A DNA stretch of 8,642 nucleotides from Atopobium sp. UBA6362 (GTDB lineage: Bacteria; Actinomycetota; Coriobacteriia; Coriobacteriales; Atopobiaceae), in contig DJRK01000141.1 in NCBI GenBank assembly GCA_002440065.1, forward strand, positions 1-8,642. Direction: 5' to 3'. A program made the position numbers and the translations under genes. The notes beneath the pieces are model-generated. The model searched no databases, was not told the origin of the DNA, and worked only from the letters and a program-made list of their open reading frames with translations. How positions within the stretch are numbered: the first letter of the stretch is position 1; every line of letters begins with the position of its first letter. Positions 1-5,050 of this stretch are shown here, piece by piece.

Positions 1-547
1 CGGCCTCGGCGGCGGCCATGCGGACGCACTCGTCGTAGTTGACGTCCTCGATGGTCACCTTGGCGCCCTCGGCGGCGATGTTGTCGAAGCGGGGCTTGGT
101 GGAACCCTTGGGCATGTGCACGACGGCCTTCTGGCCGAGCTTGTTGGCCGCCCAGGCCACGCCGCGGCCGTGGTTGCCGTCGGTGGCGGTGAAGAAGGTC
201 GCCTGGCCGAAGTCACGGGCGAGCTGGTCGGAGGTCAGGTAGTCGAAGGTGCAGTCGGCCACGTCCTTGCCGGTCTCGTCGGCGATGTAGTTGGCCATGG
301 CGAAGGAGCCGCCGAGGACCTTGAAGGCGTTGAGGCCGAAGCGGTAGCTCTCGTCCTTGACGCACAGGTTGCCCAGGCCCAAACGAGCCGCCTGGCCGTC
401 GAGACGGGCAAGCGGGGTCACGGAGTACTGGGGGAAGCTCTTGTGGAACGCACGGGCCTTGGCGACGTTCTCCAGAGACATGATGCCCAGGTGCTTGTCG
501 TCGCTCTTAGGCATCTTGTTGACGGCCCACTGAATCTTCTCGCTCAC
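1..547 (-). CDS. dpaL: 2,3-diaminopropionate ammonia-lyase (DpaL/YgeX), N-terminal part, cut by window edge
   Basis: PLP-dependent fold-type II enzyme that breaks 2,3-diaminopropionate into pyruvate and two ammonia; cytosolic. The 182 visible residues carry the family's PLP-lysine segment KDESYRFGLNAFKVLGG (Schiff-base Lys about residue 76) and the TDGNHGRGVAWAA segment, whose Asp (about 123) matches the catalytic Asp120 described for the enterobacterial enzyme. The segment VHMPKGSTKPR follows, as in E. coli YgeX. This combination (DGNHGRGVAWAA rather than the SxGNHG of threonine dehydratases) separates it from IlvA and threonine synthase. The start is GTG (545-547), chosen because a perfect AGGAGG lies 5 nt upstream and the protein begins at the family's usual place. 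The C-terminal half, including the second catalytic Asp, lies beyond base 1. It lies on the same strand as guaD and the purine permease, which suggests a role in purine-derived nitrogen catabolism (inference). Confidence 0.93.
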   Translation of the reverse strand, partial: MSEKIQWAVNKMPKSDDKHLGIMSLENVAKARAFHKSFPQYSVTPLARLDGQAARLGLGNLCVKDESYRFGLNAFKVLGGSFAMANYIADETGKDVADCTFDYLTSDQLARDFGQATFFTATDGNHGRGVAWAANKLGQKAVVHMPKGSTKPRFDNIAAEGAKVTIEDVNYDECVRMAAAEA

Positions 548-552
548 TGAAT

Positions 553-558
553 CCTCCT
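553..558 (-). promoter_or_regulatory. Ribosome binding site of dpaL
   Basis: Perfect AGGAGG on the minus strand, 5 nt before the GTG start codon at 547. It fixes the non-ATG start of dpaL. Confidence 0.85.
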
Positions 559-582
559 GACTGCTGTCTTCTTTCCAACTTT

Positions 583-609
583 TTGTTTGTCTACCAAACA
601 ATAAGTTTG
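583..609. promoter_or_regulatory. Candidate operator: three GTTTG/CAAAC half-sites on a 10-bp period
   Basis: GTTTG at 585-589, CAAAC at 595-599 and GTTTG at 605-609 alternate in orientation, with 5-nt spacers. The left pair forms the perfect inverted repeat TTGTTTG-tctac-CAAACAA (583-601). The exact 10-bp spacing puts all three half-sites on one face of the helix. They lie directly downstream of the candidate -10 of dpaL, in the future 5' leader, where a bound repressor would block transcription. The cognate regulator is not visible in the window. Confidence 0.55.
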
Positions 610-615
610 TAATTC

Positions 616-644
616 CATATAAGCACACTCGTGGGAACTTTCAA
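616..644 (-). promoter_or_regulatory. Candidate sigma-70-type promoter of dpaL
   Basis: On the minus strand, TTGAAA (644-639) is followed after 17 nt by TATATG (621-616), the only well-spaced match in this AT-rich stretch. The predicted start of transcription (about 608-610) leaves a ~60-nt leader that contains the half-site cluster and the AGGAGG of dpaL. The -10 matches consensus at 4 of 6 bases. Confidence 0.5.
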
Positions 645-935
645 GGCTTGTTTTGGCGAGCTGGGTGAGCGTTGACTATTTCGCCGCGAACGCTATCAGT
701 GAGAACAACGGGATATGGAGCGTTTGTGACGGGAGGCGCGAGCGGGCGGTCTGGCTGGGCGAGCGTCTTTTTGGGCCATCGGACGACGGTGCGGGAAGTT
801 GTTCGCTTTTGGCGCAAACATACCCTGGGCAAGCTGAGCGCGAGAGCCTCGATGACCGTGTATTCGCTGGTAGGGGCAAAGAATTCGGCAAGCGGAGGAC
901 GGCCCGGCGGGCTTCTTGGCAAGCACCCTAACAAA
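645..935. other. Unassigned intergenic stretch, no convincing gene
   Basis: About 290 bp between the dpaL promoter and the guaD downstream repeats. Open frames exist on both strands (up to 97 codons on minus, 92 on plus), but they overlap one another, have no clear ribosome binding site and give Arg/Pro/Ser-rich products with no recognisable domain. A forward promoter-like pair is present: TTGACT at 672-677, a 16-bp gap, TATCAG at 694-699. It would point into the 3' end of guaD in antisense. A short stem AGCGTT/AACGCT surrounds 669-695. I cannot tell whether this is a small RNA, a multicopy intergenic element or decayed sequence. Confidence 0.35.
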
Positions 936-981
936 TGTGAAGGCTACACAAACGAATCGGCCCGTTGTGAAGGCTGCACAA
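936..981. repeat. Direct repeat TGTGAAGGCTRCACAA, two copies 30 bp apart
   Basis: Copies at 936-951 and 966-981 differ at one base (A or G). Each copy is itself TGTG...CACA, a short inverted repeat. The core GAAGGCTGCACA recurs in inverted orientation at 1028-1039 and in part (AGGCTGCAC) at 1013-1021, so the guaD downstream region is built from four versions of one motif. Confidence 0.75.
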
Positions 982-990
982 CGGGCCGAT
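956..990. terminator. Strong 14-bp hairpin, possible terminator downstream of guaD
   Basis: ATCGGCCCGTTGTG (956-969) and CACAACGGGCCGAT (977-990) are perfect complements around a 7-nt loop. It lies 110-145 nt past the guaD stop, reading on the minus strand. The 3' tail on minus (TCGTTTGTG) is only moderately T-rich, so termination is plausible but not textbook; the stem is symmetric and could act in either direction. Confidence 0.5.
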
Positions 991-1012
991 CTGGCAAAAA
1001 CCTACGAATTGC

Positions 1013-1037
1013 AGGCTGCACTTTGAATGTGCAGCCT
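1013..1037. terminator. 9-bp hairpin downstream of guaD, possible terminator or part of a switch
   Basis: AGGCTGCAC (1013-1021) and GTGCAGCCT (1029-1037) pair perfectly around a 7-nt loop, about 64 nt beyond the guaD stop. The T-run on the minus strand comes only after about 12 further bases, so as an intrinsic terminator it is weak. Its minus-strand 5' arm is also complementary over 12 nt to the repeats at 966-981 and 936-951, so it has rival partners. Confidence 0.4.
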
Positions 1038-1045
1038 TCCCTTTC

Positions 1046-1093
1046 GCGCGCCGAGAAGGCCGCGACGAGACGATGCGCACCGAGAAGGGCGCG
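1046..1093. repeat. Imperfect 19-bp direct repeat directly after the guaD stop
   Basis: GCGCRCCGAGAAGGSCGCG occurs at 1046-1064 and 1075-1093 (17 of 19 identical, 29-bp period), starting 8 bp past the guaD stop codon. Function unknown. Confidence 0.6.
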
Positions 1094-1100
1094 CCGCCCC

Positions 1101-2378
1101 TTACGCGAGGTCGATCTCGCGGCCGGAGACGTACTTGCGCACGAGTCGCCCGCCCTCCTCGGCGAGGTAGACGTAGCGCTCCAGGCGCTCCCAGACGCCG
1201 AGCTCGCGCGGCGTGCGGATGCCCGAGTCGTCGAGCACGAGCGCGTCGAACTCGTAGCCCGCCTCGAAGGAGCCCACGCGGCCGAAGAACGATCCGCCGC
1301 CAATGGTCGCCAGGTAGAAGGCCTCCTGCGTCGTGAGCGGCGCGAGGTCCTGGTCGACGAGGCGCCAGCGCAGCTTGGAGACGGCCACGGCGTCGGCCAT
1401 GCAGCGCCACATGGAGAGGTCGGCGCCGCCGGCGACGTCGGTGCCCAGGCCCACGTTCATGCCCAGGTCGAGGTAGCGGCGGATCGGCGCGATGCCGCTG
1501 GAGAGCTGGGCGTTGCTCTGCGGGCAGTGTGCGACGTAGGTGCCGGTGCTGCGCAAAAGCTCGGTCTCGGTCTCGTCGGAGTAGATGCAGTGCGCCATGA
1601 CCGTATGCTCGCCGAGCATCCCAAAGTGGTCGTAGGCGTCGCCGTAGCAAGAAGACCACGGGCAGAGCTCCTTGACCCAGCCGCACTCGGAGGGGTTCTC
1701 GGAGAGGTGGCTCTGGACGGGAAGGCCCTGTTCATGGGCGATGTCGGACAGCTCCGCCATGAGCTCGTCGGTCACGCTGGGGGTGAAGCGCGGCGTGATG
1801 ATGGGGGCGGTGTGGTCGTAGCGGCCCTCGACGTCGGCGAGCCAGCGGCGGGTGTCGGCGGCGGACTGGGCGGTCTTCTCCTCGAGGTTCTCGCCGCCGT
1901 TGCGGTCCATGTTCACCTTGCCCACGTACGTGGAGAGGCCCGTGGCCTCGAGCTTGTCCATGAGGAGCTCGGTGGCCGGGACGTGCATCGTGCCGAAGAC
2001 GACGGCGCGGGTCGTGGGGCTGCGGCGCAGGTCGTCGGCGAAGATGTCGTAGGCACGGCCGGCGTACCCGAGGTCGGCGTAGTGCGCCTCCTCGGGGAAC
2101 GTGTGGGTGTTCAGCCAATCGAGGAGCTCGAGGTCCATGCCGAGGCCGCGGAAGGCGTACTGCGGGGCGTGGATGTGGATGTCGCTCATGCCGGGGACGA
2201 CGAGCTTATCGCCGCAGTCGACGAGCGGCAGGTCGGCGTACTTCTCGGGGAGCTCGGGGAAGACGCCCGCGGACTTGCCGTCGACGCACACGACGTAGCC
2301 GGATTCCGTGACCGAGACCTCCTGGGGGCTCACGGAGTAGCAGACGTTGCCCTTGAGGACGAATGACTTGGGTTGCAT
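1101..2378 (-). CDS. guaD: Guanine deaminase
   Basis: Zinc amidohydrolase that deaminates guanine to xanthine plus ammonia in the cytosol; first step of guanine catabolism. The 425 residues match the family size (E. coli GuaD is near 440). Metal site: PGMSDIHIHAPQY (His68, His70), VQSHLSENPSE (His224), MAHC (His263) and GLGTDVAGG (Asp314), all in the expected order. DLELLDWLNTHTFPEE (82-97) is the guanine-deaminase signature that separates it from cytosine deaminase, TrzA/AtzA-type hydrolases and SsnA. The N-terminal 60 residues and the C-terminal part form the small beta-sandwich domain around the TIM barrel. The ATG start has AAAGGA 9 nt upstream. It follows the permease gene on the same strand after 94 bp, so the two are probably co-transcribed as an import-and-deaminate unit. 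Confidence 0.95.
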   Translation of the reverse strand: MQPKSFVLKGNVCYSVSPQEVSVTESGYVVCVDGKSAGVFPELPEKYADLPLVDCGDKLVVPGMSDIHIHAPQYAFRGLGMDLELLDWLNTHTFPEEAHYADLGYAGRAYDIFADDLRRSPTTRAVVFGTMHVPATELLMDKLEATGLSTYVGKVNMDRNGGENLEEKTAQSAADTRRWLADVEGRYDHTAPIITPRFTPSVTDELMAELSDIAHEQGLPVQSHLSENPSECGWVKELCPWSSCYGDAYDHFGMLGEHTVMAHCIYSDETETELLRSTGTYVAHCPQSNAQLSSGIAPIRRYLDLGMNVGLGTDVAGGADLSMWRCMADAVAVSKLRWRLVDQDLAPLTTQEAFYLATIGGGSFFGRVGSFEAGYEFDALVLDDSGIRTPRELGVWERLERYVYLAEEGGRLVRKYVSGREIDLA

Positions 2379-2422
2379 GGTGGACGGTCCTTTCTTAGAG
2401 GTGTGTCCTTGTCGGCCGCGCT

Positions 2423-2457
2423 CGGCGGGGACGAAGGCGCATGGCCCTCCCCCGCCG
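2423..2457. repeat. Intercistronic hairpin between permease and guaD
   Basis: CGGCGGGG (2423-2430) and CCCCGCCG (2450-2457) form an 8-bp G/C stem around a 19-nt loop in the 94-bp permease-guaD gap. No T-tract follows on the minus strand, so it is more likely an mRNA stability or processing element than a terminator. Confidence 0.45.
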
Positions 2458-2472
2458 GACGCGACGGGCTTC

Positions 2473-3849
2473 TTAGATAAGGATGTACTTCACGACGAAG
2501 ACGACGGCGAGCACGTACATCATGGGGCTGATCTTCTTGCGGTTGCCGCTCAGCAGGTTGATGAGCACGTAGGAGATGATACCGAGCGAGATGCCCTCGA
2601 CGATGCTGTAGCACAGCGGCATGCCCATGAAGCACAGGAACGCGGGGATGCCCTCGGTCGCGTGGTCGAAGTCGATCTTGAGCAGGGAGCTGGCCATGAG
2701 GAAGCCCACGATGACGAGCGCGGGGGCCGTGGCGAAGGACGGGATCGCGAGGAAGATCGGCGAGAGGAACATCGAGAGCAGGAAGAGCACGGCGGTCGTG
2801 AGGGTCATGAGGCCGGTGCGGCCGCCCTCGGCGATGCCGGCCGCGACCTCGACGGAGCAGCAGGTCGCGGAGTTGCCCAGGACGCCGGCGACCATCGTGG
2901 CGACGGACTCGGAGGCCATGGCGCCGCGGACGCCGGGCATGTTGCCCTCCTCGTCGAGAAGCCCCGCCTTGGCGCCGAGGCCGATGAGGGAGCCGACCGT
3001 GTCGAAGAGGCTCGTGAGCAGGAACGCGAAGGTCACGACGAGGAAGCCGAGGTTCGCGATCTGCGAGAAGTCCATCTTCATGAACGTGGGCGCGAGGGAC
3101 GGGACGGCGAGGCCGCGCGAGAAGTCGGGAAGAAGGCTCGCGTAGCCGGCGGCGGGGTCGGGGACGTAGAGGCCGCAGAGCTCGCAGACGATGCCCAGGA
3201 TCCAGGTGATGAAGATGCCCAGCAGGATGTTGCCCTTGACGTTCTTGGCCATGAGGACGGCCGTGACCACGAGGCCCGCGAAGAACAGCACGACGCTGAT
3301 GCCCGCGGTGTTGAACGTGCCGTCGGCCATGCTGCCCGTGAACGAGAAGATCGAGACGAGCGTGGCGGAGCTGGAGACCACGAGGCCGGAGCTCTTGAGG
3401 CCGATGATGGTGATGAACAGGCCGATGCCCGCCGAGATGGCGTACTTGAGGTTGAGCGGGATGGCGTCGAAGATCTTGTCGCGCAGGCTCGTCATCGAGA
3501 TGACGGCGAAGACGAGGCCCTCGAGGAAGATCGCCGCGAGCGCGACCTCCCAGGTGTAGCCCATGCCGAGCACGACGGTGTAGGCGAAGTAGGCGTTGAG
3601 CCCCATGCTGGGGACGAGGACGAAGGGGTAGTTCGTGAGCAGCGCCATGACGACGGTGCCCAGGAAGCACACGAGGGCGGTTGCCGTGAAGACGGCGCCG
3701 GAGTCCATGCCGGCGGCCGACATCACGGAGGGGTTCACGGCGAGGACGTACGCTGCGGTGACGAAGGCGGTGACGCCGGCAAGCAGCTCCGTGCGCACCG
3801 TGGTTCCCCGTTCCTTGAGGTGGAACAGGCGGTCGAGCTTCTCTTCCAT
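2473..3849 (-). CDS. NCS2/AzgA-type purine (guanine/hypoxanthine) permease
   Basis: Polytopic inner-membrane transporter of 458 residues, the normal length for the AzgA branch (E. coli GhxP/GhxQ/AdeP/AdeQ, B. subtilis PbuG). The start FHLKERGTTVRTELLAG (9-25) followed by AVNPSVMSAAGMD (37-49) is the branch hallmark. NYPFVLVPSMGLNAYF (73-88), FDTVGSLIGLG (282-292) and VEVAAGIAEGGRTGL (333-347) are the conserved substrate-pathway motifs. About a dozen hydrophobic segments are spread from 22 to 457. Proton-driven purine uptake is known for the family. Guanine as substrate is inferred from the guaD gene directly downstream; hypoxanthine or adenine cannot be excluded. The ATG start has GGGAG 7 nt upstream. 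It is the first gene of the unit and has a long leader with a hairpin against its ribosome binding site. Confidence 0.92.
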   Translation of the reverse strand: MEEKLDRLFHLKERGTTVRTELLAGVTAFVTAAYVLAVNPSVMSAAGMDSGAVFTATALVCFLGTVVMALLTNYPFVLVPSMGLNAYFAYTVVLGMGYTWEVALAAIFLEGLVFAVISMTSLRDKIFDAIPLNLKYAISAGIGLFITIIGLKSSGLVVSSSATLVSIFSFTGSMADGTFNTAGISVVLFFAGLVVTAVLMAKNVKGNILLGIFITWILGIVCELCGLYVPDPAAGYASLLPDFSRGLAVPSLAPTFMKMDFSQIANLGFLVVTFAFLLTSLFDTVGSLIGLGAKAGLLDEEGNMPGVRGAMASESVATMVAGVLGNSATCCSVEVAAGIAEGGRTGLMTLTTAVLFLLSMFLSPIFLAIPSFATAPALVIVGFLMASSLLKIDFDHATEGIPAFLCFMGMPLCYSIVEGISLGIISYVLINLLSGNRKKISPMMYVLAVVFVVKYILI

Positions 3850-3863
3850 CAGGTTTCTCCCTT

Positions 3864-3908
3864 AGACCGCCGCGGGCGCACCCGCGGCTACGCTGGATGT
3901 GGCGGTCT
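3864..3908 (-). promoter_or_regulatory. Nested leader hairpin abutting the permease ribosome binding site
   Basis: Two stems compete. AGACCGCC/GGCGGTCT (3864-3871 with 3901-3908) forms an outer 8-bp stem. GCCGCGGG (3869-3876) and CCCGCGGC (3881-3888) form an 8-bp stem with a 4-nt loop, sharing 3 bases with the outer arm. The structure ends 2 nt before the GGGAG of the permease (3861-3857 on minus). Translational control is possible, but no known riboswitch consensus is recognised. Confidence 0.45.
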
Positions 3909-3922
3909 GGCGGCCCGCGCAT

Positions 3923-3941
3923 CCGCATCGTACGCATGCGG
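3923..3941. repeat. Small hairpin in the permease leader
   Basis: CCGCAT (3923-3928) and ATGCGG (3936-3941) pair around a 7-nt loop. It lies upstream of the larger nested hairpin and adds to the structured character of the permease leader. Confidence 0.35.
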
Positions 3942-4040
3942 CCGTGCTCGCGGCGCCCTACCGGAGGTCACAGGGGCGGTTTGCTTGGGCAGCGGCCTTC
4001 TCGAGTTGCCGGTCCCCCCGTCCCCTGCATCGGGTCACCA

Positions 4041-4083
4041 CGTAATGTAATAAATTCTCGTCCGCGATAATTGTTTCTTATTG
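4041..4083. promoter_or_regulatory. AT-rich island, likely promoter region of the permease-guaD unit
   Basis: The only clearly AT-rich stretch upstream of the permease, with elements such as TTTATT and TACATT on the minus strand. No -35/-10 pair with proper spacing and good match stands out, so no exact promoter is claimed. If transcription starts here, the permease leader is about 200 nt long. It also holds TAATTGTTTCT (4068-4078), repeated at 4519-4529. Confidence 0.35.
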
Positions 4084-4090
4084 CAAGCGG

Positions 4091-4100
4091 TCGAATTCGA
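4091..4100. repeat. 10-bp perfect palindrome TCGAATTCGA
   Basis: Perfect palindrome near the AT-rich island, flanked by TTGC (4081-4084) and GCAA (4104-4107). It could be a regulator site for the permease unit, but nothing further supports this. Confidence 0.3.
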
Positions 4101-4171
4101 GTCGCAAACGGCGGAACGGCTCCTGACCTGGCGTTACGCAAAGAAAAACGCAACGTTTTGGCGCCTGATGC

Positions 4172-4324
4172 CGCGCATTTTCGACGACCGTTTGACCCCG
4201 GCCGCCCACGCCCGCGCAACCTCGCCGTTCGCTTGACCCCGGCCACCAAATCGCGCGCAACTTCGCCGTTCGCTTGACCCCGGCCTCCTGCGGCCGCGCA
4301 ACCTCGCCGTTCATTTGACGAAAC
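4172..4324. repeat. 41-bp tandem repeat, about 3.7 copies
   Basis: Units begin with CGCGCA at 4172, 4213, 4254 and 4295, exactly 41 bp apart; the fourth stops after 30 bp, where CGCGCA returns at 4325. The shared core runs CGCGCAACCTCGCCGTTC then GCTTGACCCCGGCC; the first unit is the most divergent. The period is not a multiple of 3, so the repeat cannot encode a protein repeat in one frame. Each unit carries TTGAC on the plus strand. Confidence 0.85.
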
Positions 4325-4367
4325 CGCGCAAGAAACGCATCCGCTTGGTCTTCTCGGCATCAAGCCA

Positions 4368-4412
4368 ACGTGATATTTGCGCGCTGGTGTCAAAGAGACG
4401 TGCTATTTGCGC
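4368..4412. repeat. 15-bp direct repeat ACGTGMTATTTGCGC, 30 bp apart
   Basis: Copies at 4368-4382 and 4398-4412 differ at one base. They lie between the 41-bp tandem array and the marR gene. A regulator site pair or part of an intergenic repeat element are both possible. Confidence 0.7.
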
Positions 4413-4500
4413 AGCCACCCCCGTCGCCGCCCGCCCACTTACAGCTCTGTGACGACTTTGTGACCATTCCCTCTCCCGCGACGAGGCCCGCACGCGAACG

Positions 4501-4513
4501 GGTAGTCTCTACC
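4501..4513. promoter_or_regulatory. Candidate MarR operator upstream of the regulator gene
   Basis: GGTAG-tct-CTACC is a perfect inverted repeat 33 nt before the marR start, and AACGG/CCGTT (4497-4501, 4515-4519) extend it with a 1-nt offset. MarR proteins commonly bind such palindromes at their own promoter. No clear -35/-10 pair was identified here, so the site is a proposal from position and symmetry. Confidence 0.4.
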
Positions 4514-4534
4514 ACCGTTAATTGTTTCTAGTGT

Positions 4535-4541
4535 AAGGAGG
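4535..4541 (+). promoter_or_regulatory. Ribosome binding site of the MarR gene
   Basis: AAGGAGG ends 5 nt before GTG at 4547, which sets the GTG as the start codon. Confidence 0.85.
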
Positions 4542-4546
4542 TTTTA

Positions 4547-5050
4547 GTGGAAGATATCCCGACAGACTTCAACGAGCTCTCGCTCGAGCTGCTCAAGGAG
4601 TTCGGCGGCCTCGGCCGACGCATGTCGCCCGGCATGCGCAACGCGGCCCGCGGCGAGATCGGCGTCATGCGCGCCCTGGACGCCGCCGCCAGCCCGCTCA
4701 CCCCGACGCAGATCGCCGAGCATACGCACCTCTCGTCTGCGCGCGTGGCGAACGTCCTGCGCTCCCTCGAGGAGAAGGGCTTCGTATCCCGCGAGCACTC
4801 GAGCGAGGACCGCAGGCGCGTGACCGTGAGCCTCACGCCCGCGGGCACGGAGGAGATCGCGCGCGGCAAGGCGGAGTTCGAGGCCCAGGCCAGCGCGTTC
4901 CTCGCCCAGCTCGGCCCCGAGGACACCCACGAGGCGCTGCGCATCCTGCGCCGCGTGAACCGGATCATCGACCAGAGGCGAGCGGACGGCACCGCAGCGA
5001 TGCCCTTCTCGCCCAATCAGGAAGGAGGCTGCCCCCGTGAGGATCATTAA
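4547..5050 (+). CDS. MarR-family transcriptional regulator
   Basis: Predicted DNA-binding repressor of 167 residues, typical MarR length. The winged helix-turn-helix spans about 36-100: GEIGVMRAL, then PLTPTQIAEHTHLSSARVANVLRSLEEKGFVSRE (helix 2, turn, recognition helix about 63-78), then the wing SSEDRRRVTVSLTPAG with the family's Asp-Arg-Arg tip. The flanking N- and C-terminal helices (about 5-25 and 103-145) would form the dimer interface. Residues after about 147 are a short unstructured-looking tail, part of which is encoded by the overlap with the next gene. Start is GTG with a perfect Shine-Dalgarno. The stop lies 14 nt inside the first ABC gene, pointing to translational coupling, so it most likely senses a substrate of the exporter and represses the operon (inference from family and context). 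Confidence 0.9.
   Translation: MEDIPTDFNELSLELLKEFGGLGRRMSPGMRNAARGEIGVMRALDAAASPLTPTQIAEHTHLSSARVANVLRSLEEKGFVSREHSSEDRRRVTVSLTPAGTEEIARGKAEFEAQASAFLAQLGPEDTHEALRILRRVNRIIDQRRADGTAAMPFSPNQEGGCPREDH
5023..5028 (+). promoter_or_regulatory. Ribosome binding site of the first ABC exporter gene
   Basis: AGGAGG inside the end of the marR gene, 8 nt before the GTG at 5037; it supports that start and the 14-nt gene overlap. Confidence 0.8.

Noticed and set aside
116..550. 144-codon plus-strand frame over dpaL
   Set aside because: Antisense shadow of dpaL, Val/Gly/Ala/Leu-rich with no family.
641..934. 97-codon minus-strand frame before dpaL
   Set aside because: Overlaps the dpaL -35 element, has no Shine-Dalgarno and no recognisable domain; kept only as an unexplained region.
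936..1037. CRISPR-like array from 30-bp spaced repeats
   Set aside because: Only two direct copies of a 16-bp motif, with 14-bp gaps and internal palindromes; no cas genes nearby.
672..2366. 564-codon open frame on the plus strand opposite guaD
   Set aside because: Antisense shadow of guaD caused by high G+C codon bias; low-complexity Arg/Val/Gly/Glu-rich product, while the minus strand encodes all guanine deaminase motifs.
2330..3937. 535-codon minus-strand frame over the permease
   Set aside because: Arg/His/Pro-rich out-of-frame reading of the same strand; the permease frame gives clear AzgA motifs.
2347..4050. 567-codon open frame on the plus strand opposite the permease
   Set aside because: Charged low-complexity shadow (Asp/Glu/His/Arg/Gly) of the permease gene, with no ribosome binding site or domain.
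3850..4060. Purine (guanine) riboswitch in the permease leader
   Set aside because: The conserved core and loop sequences of the classic purine riboswitch are not present; only generic hairpins are seen.
3968..4393. 141-codon minus-strand frame in the central gap
   Set aside because: Runs through the 41-bp tandem repeat, whose period is not a multiple of three, so each copy is read in a different frame; no ribosome binding site or family.
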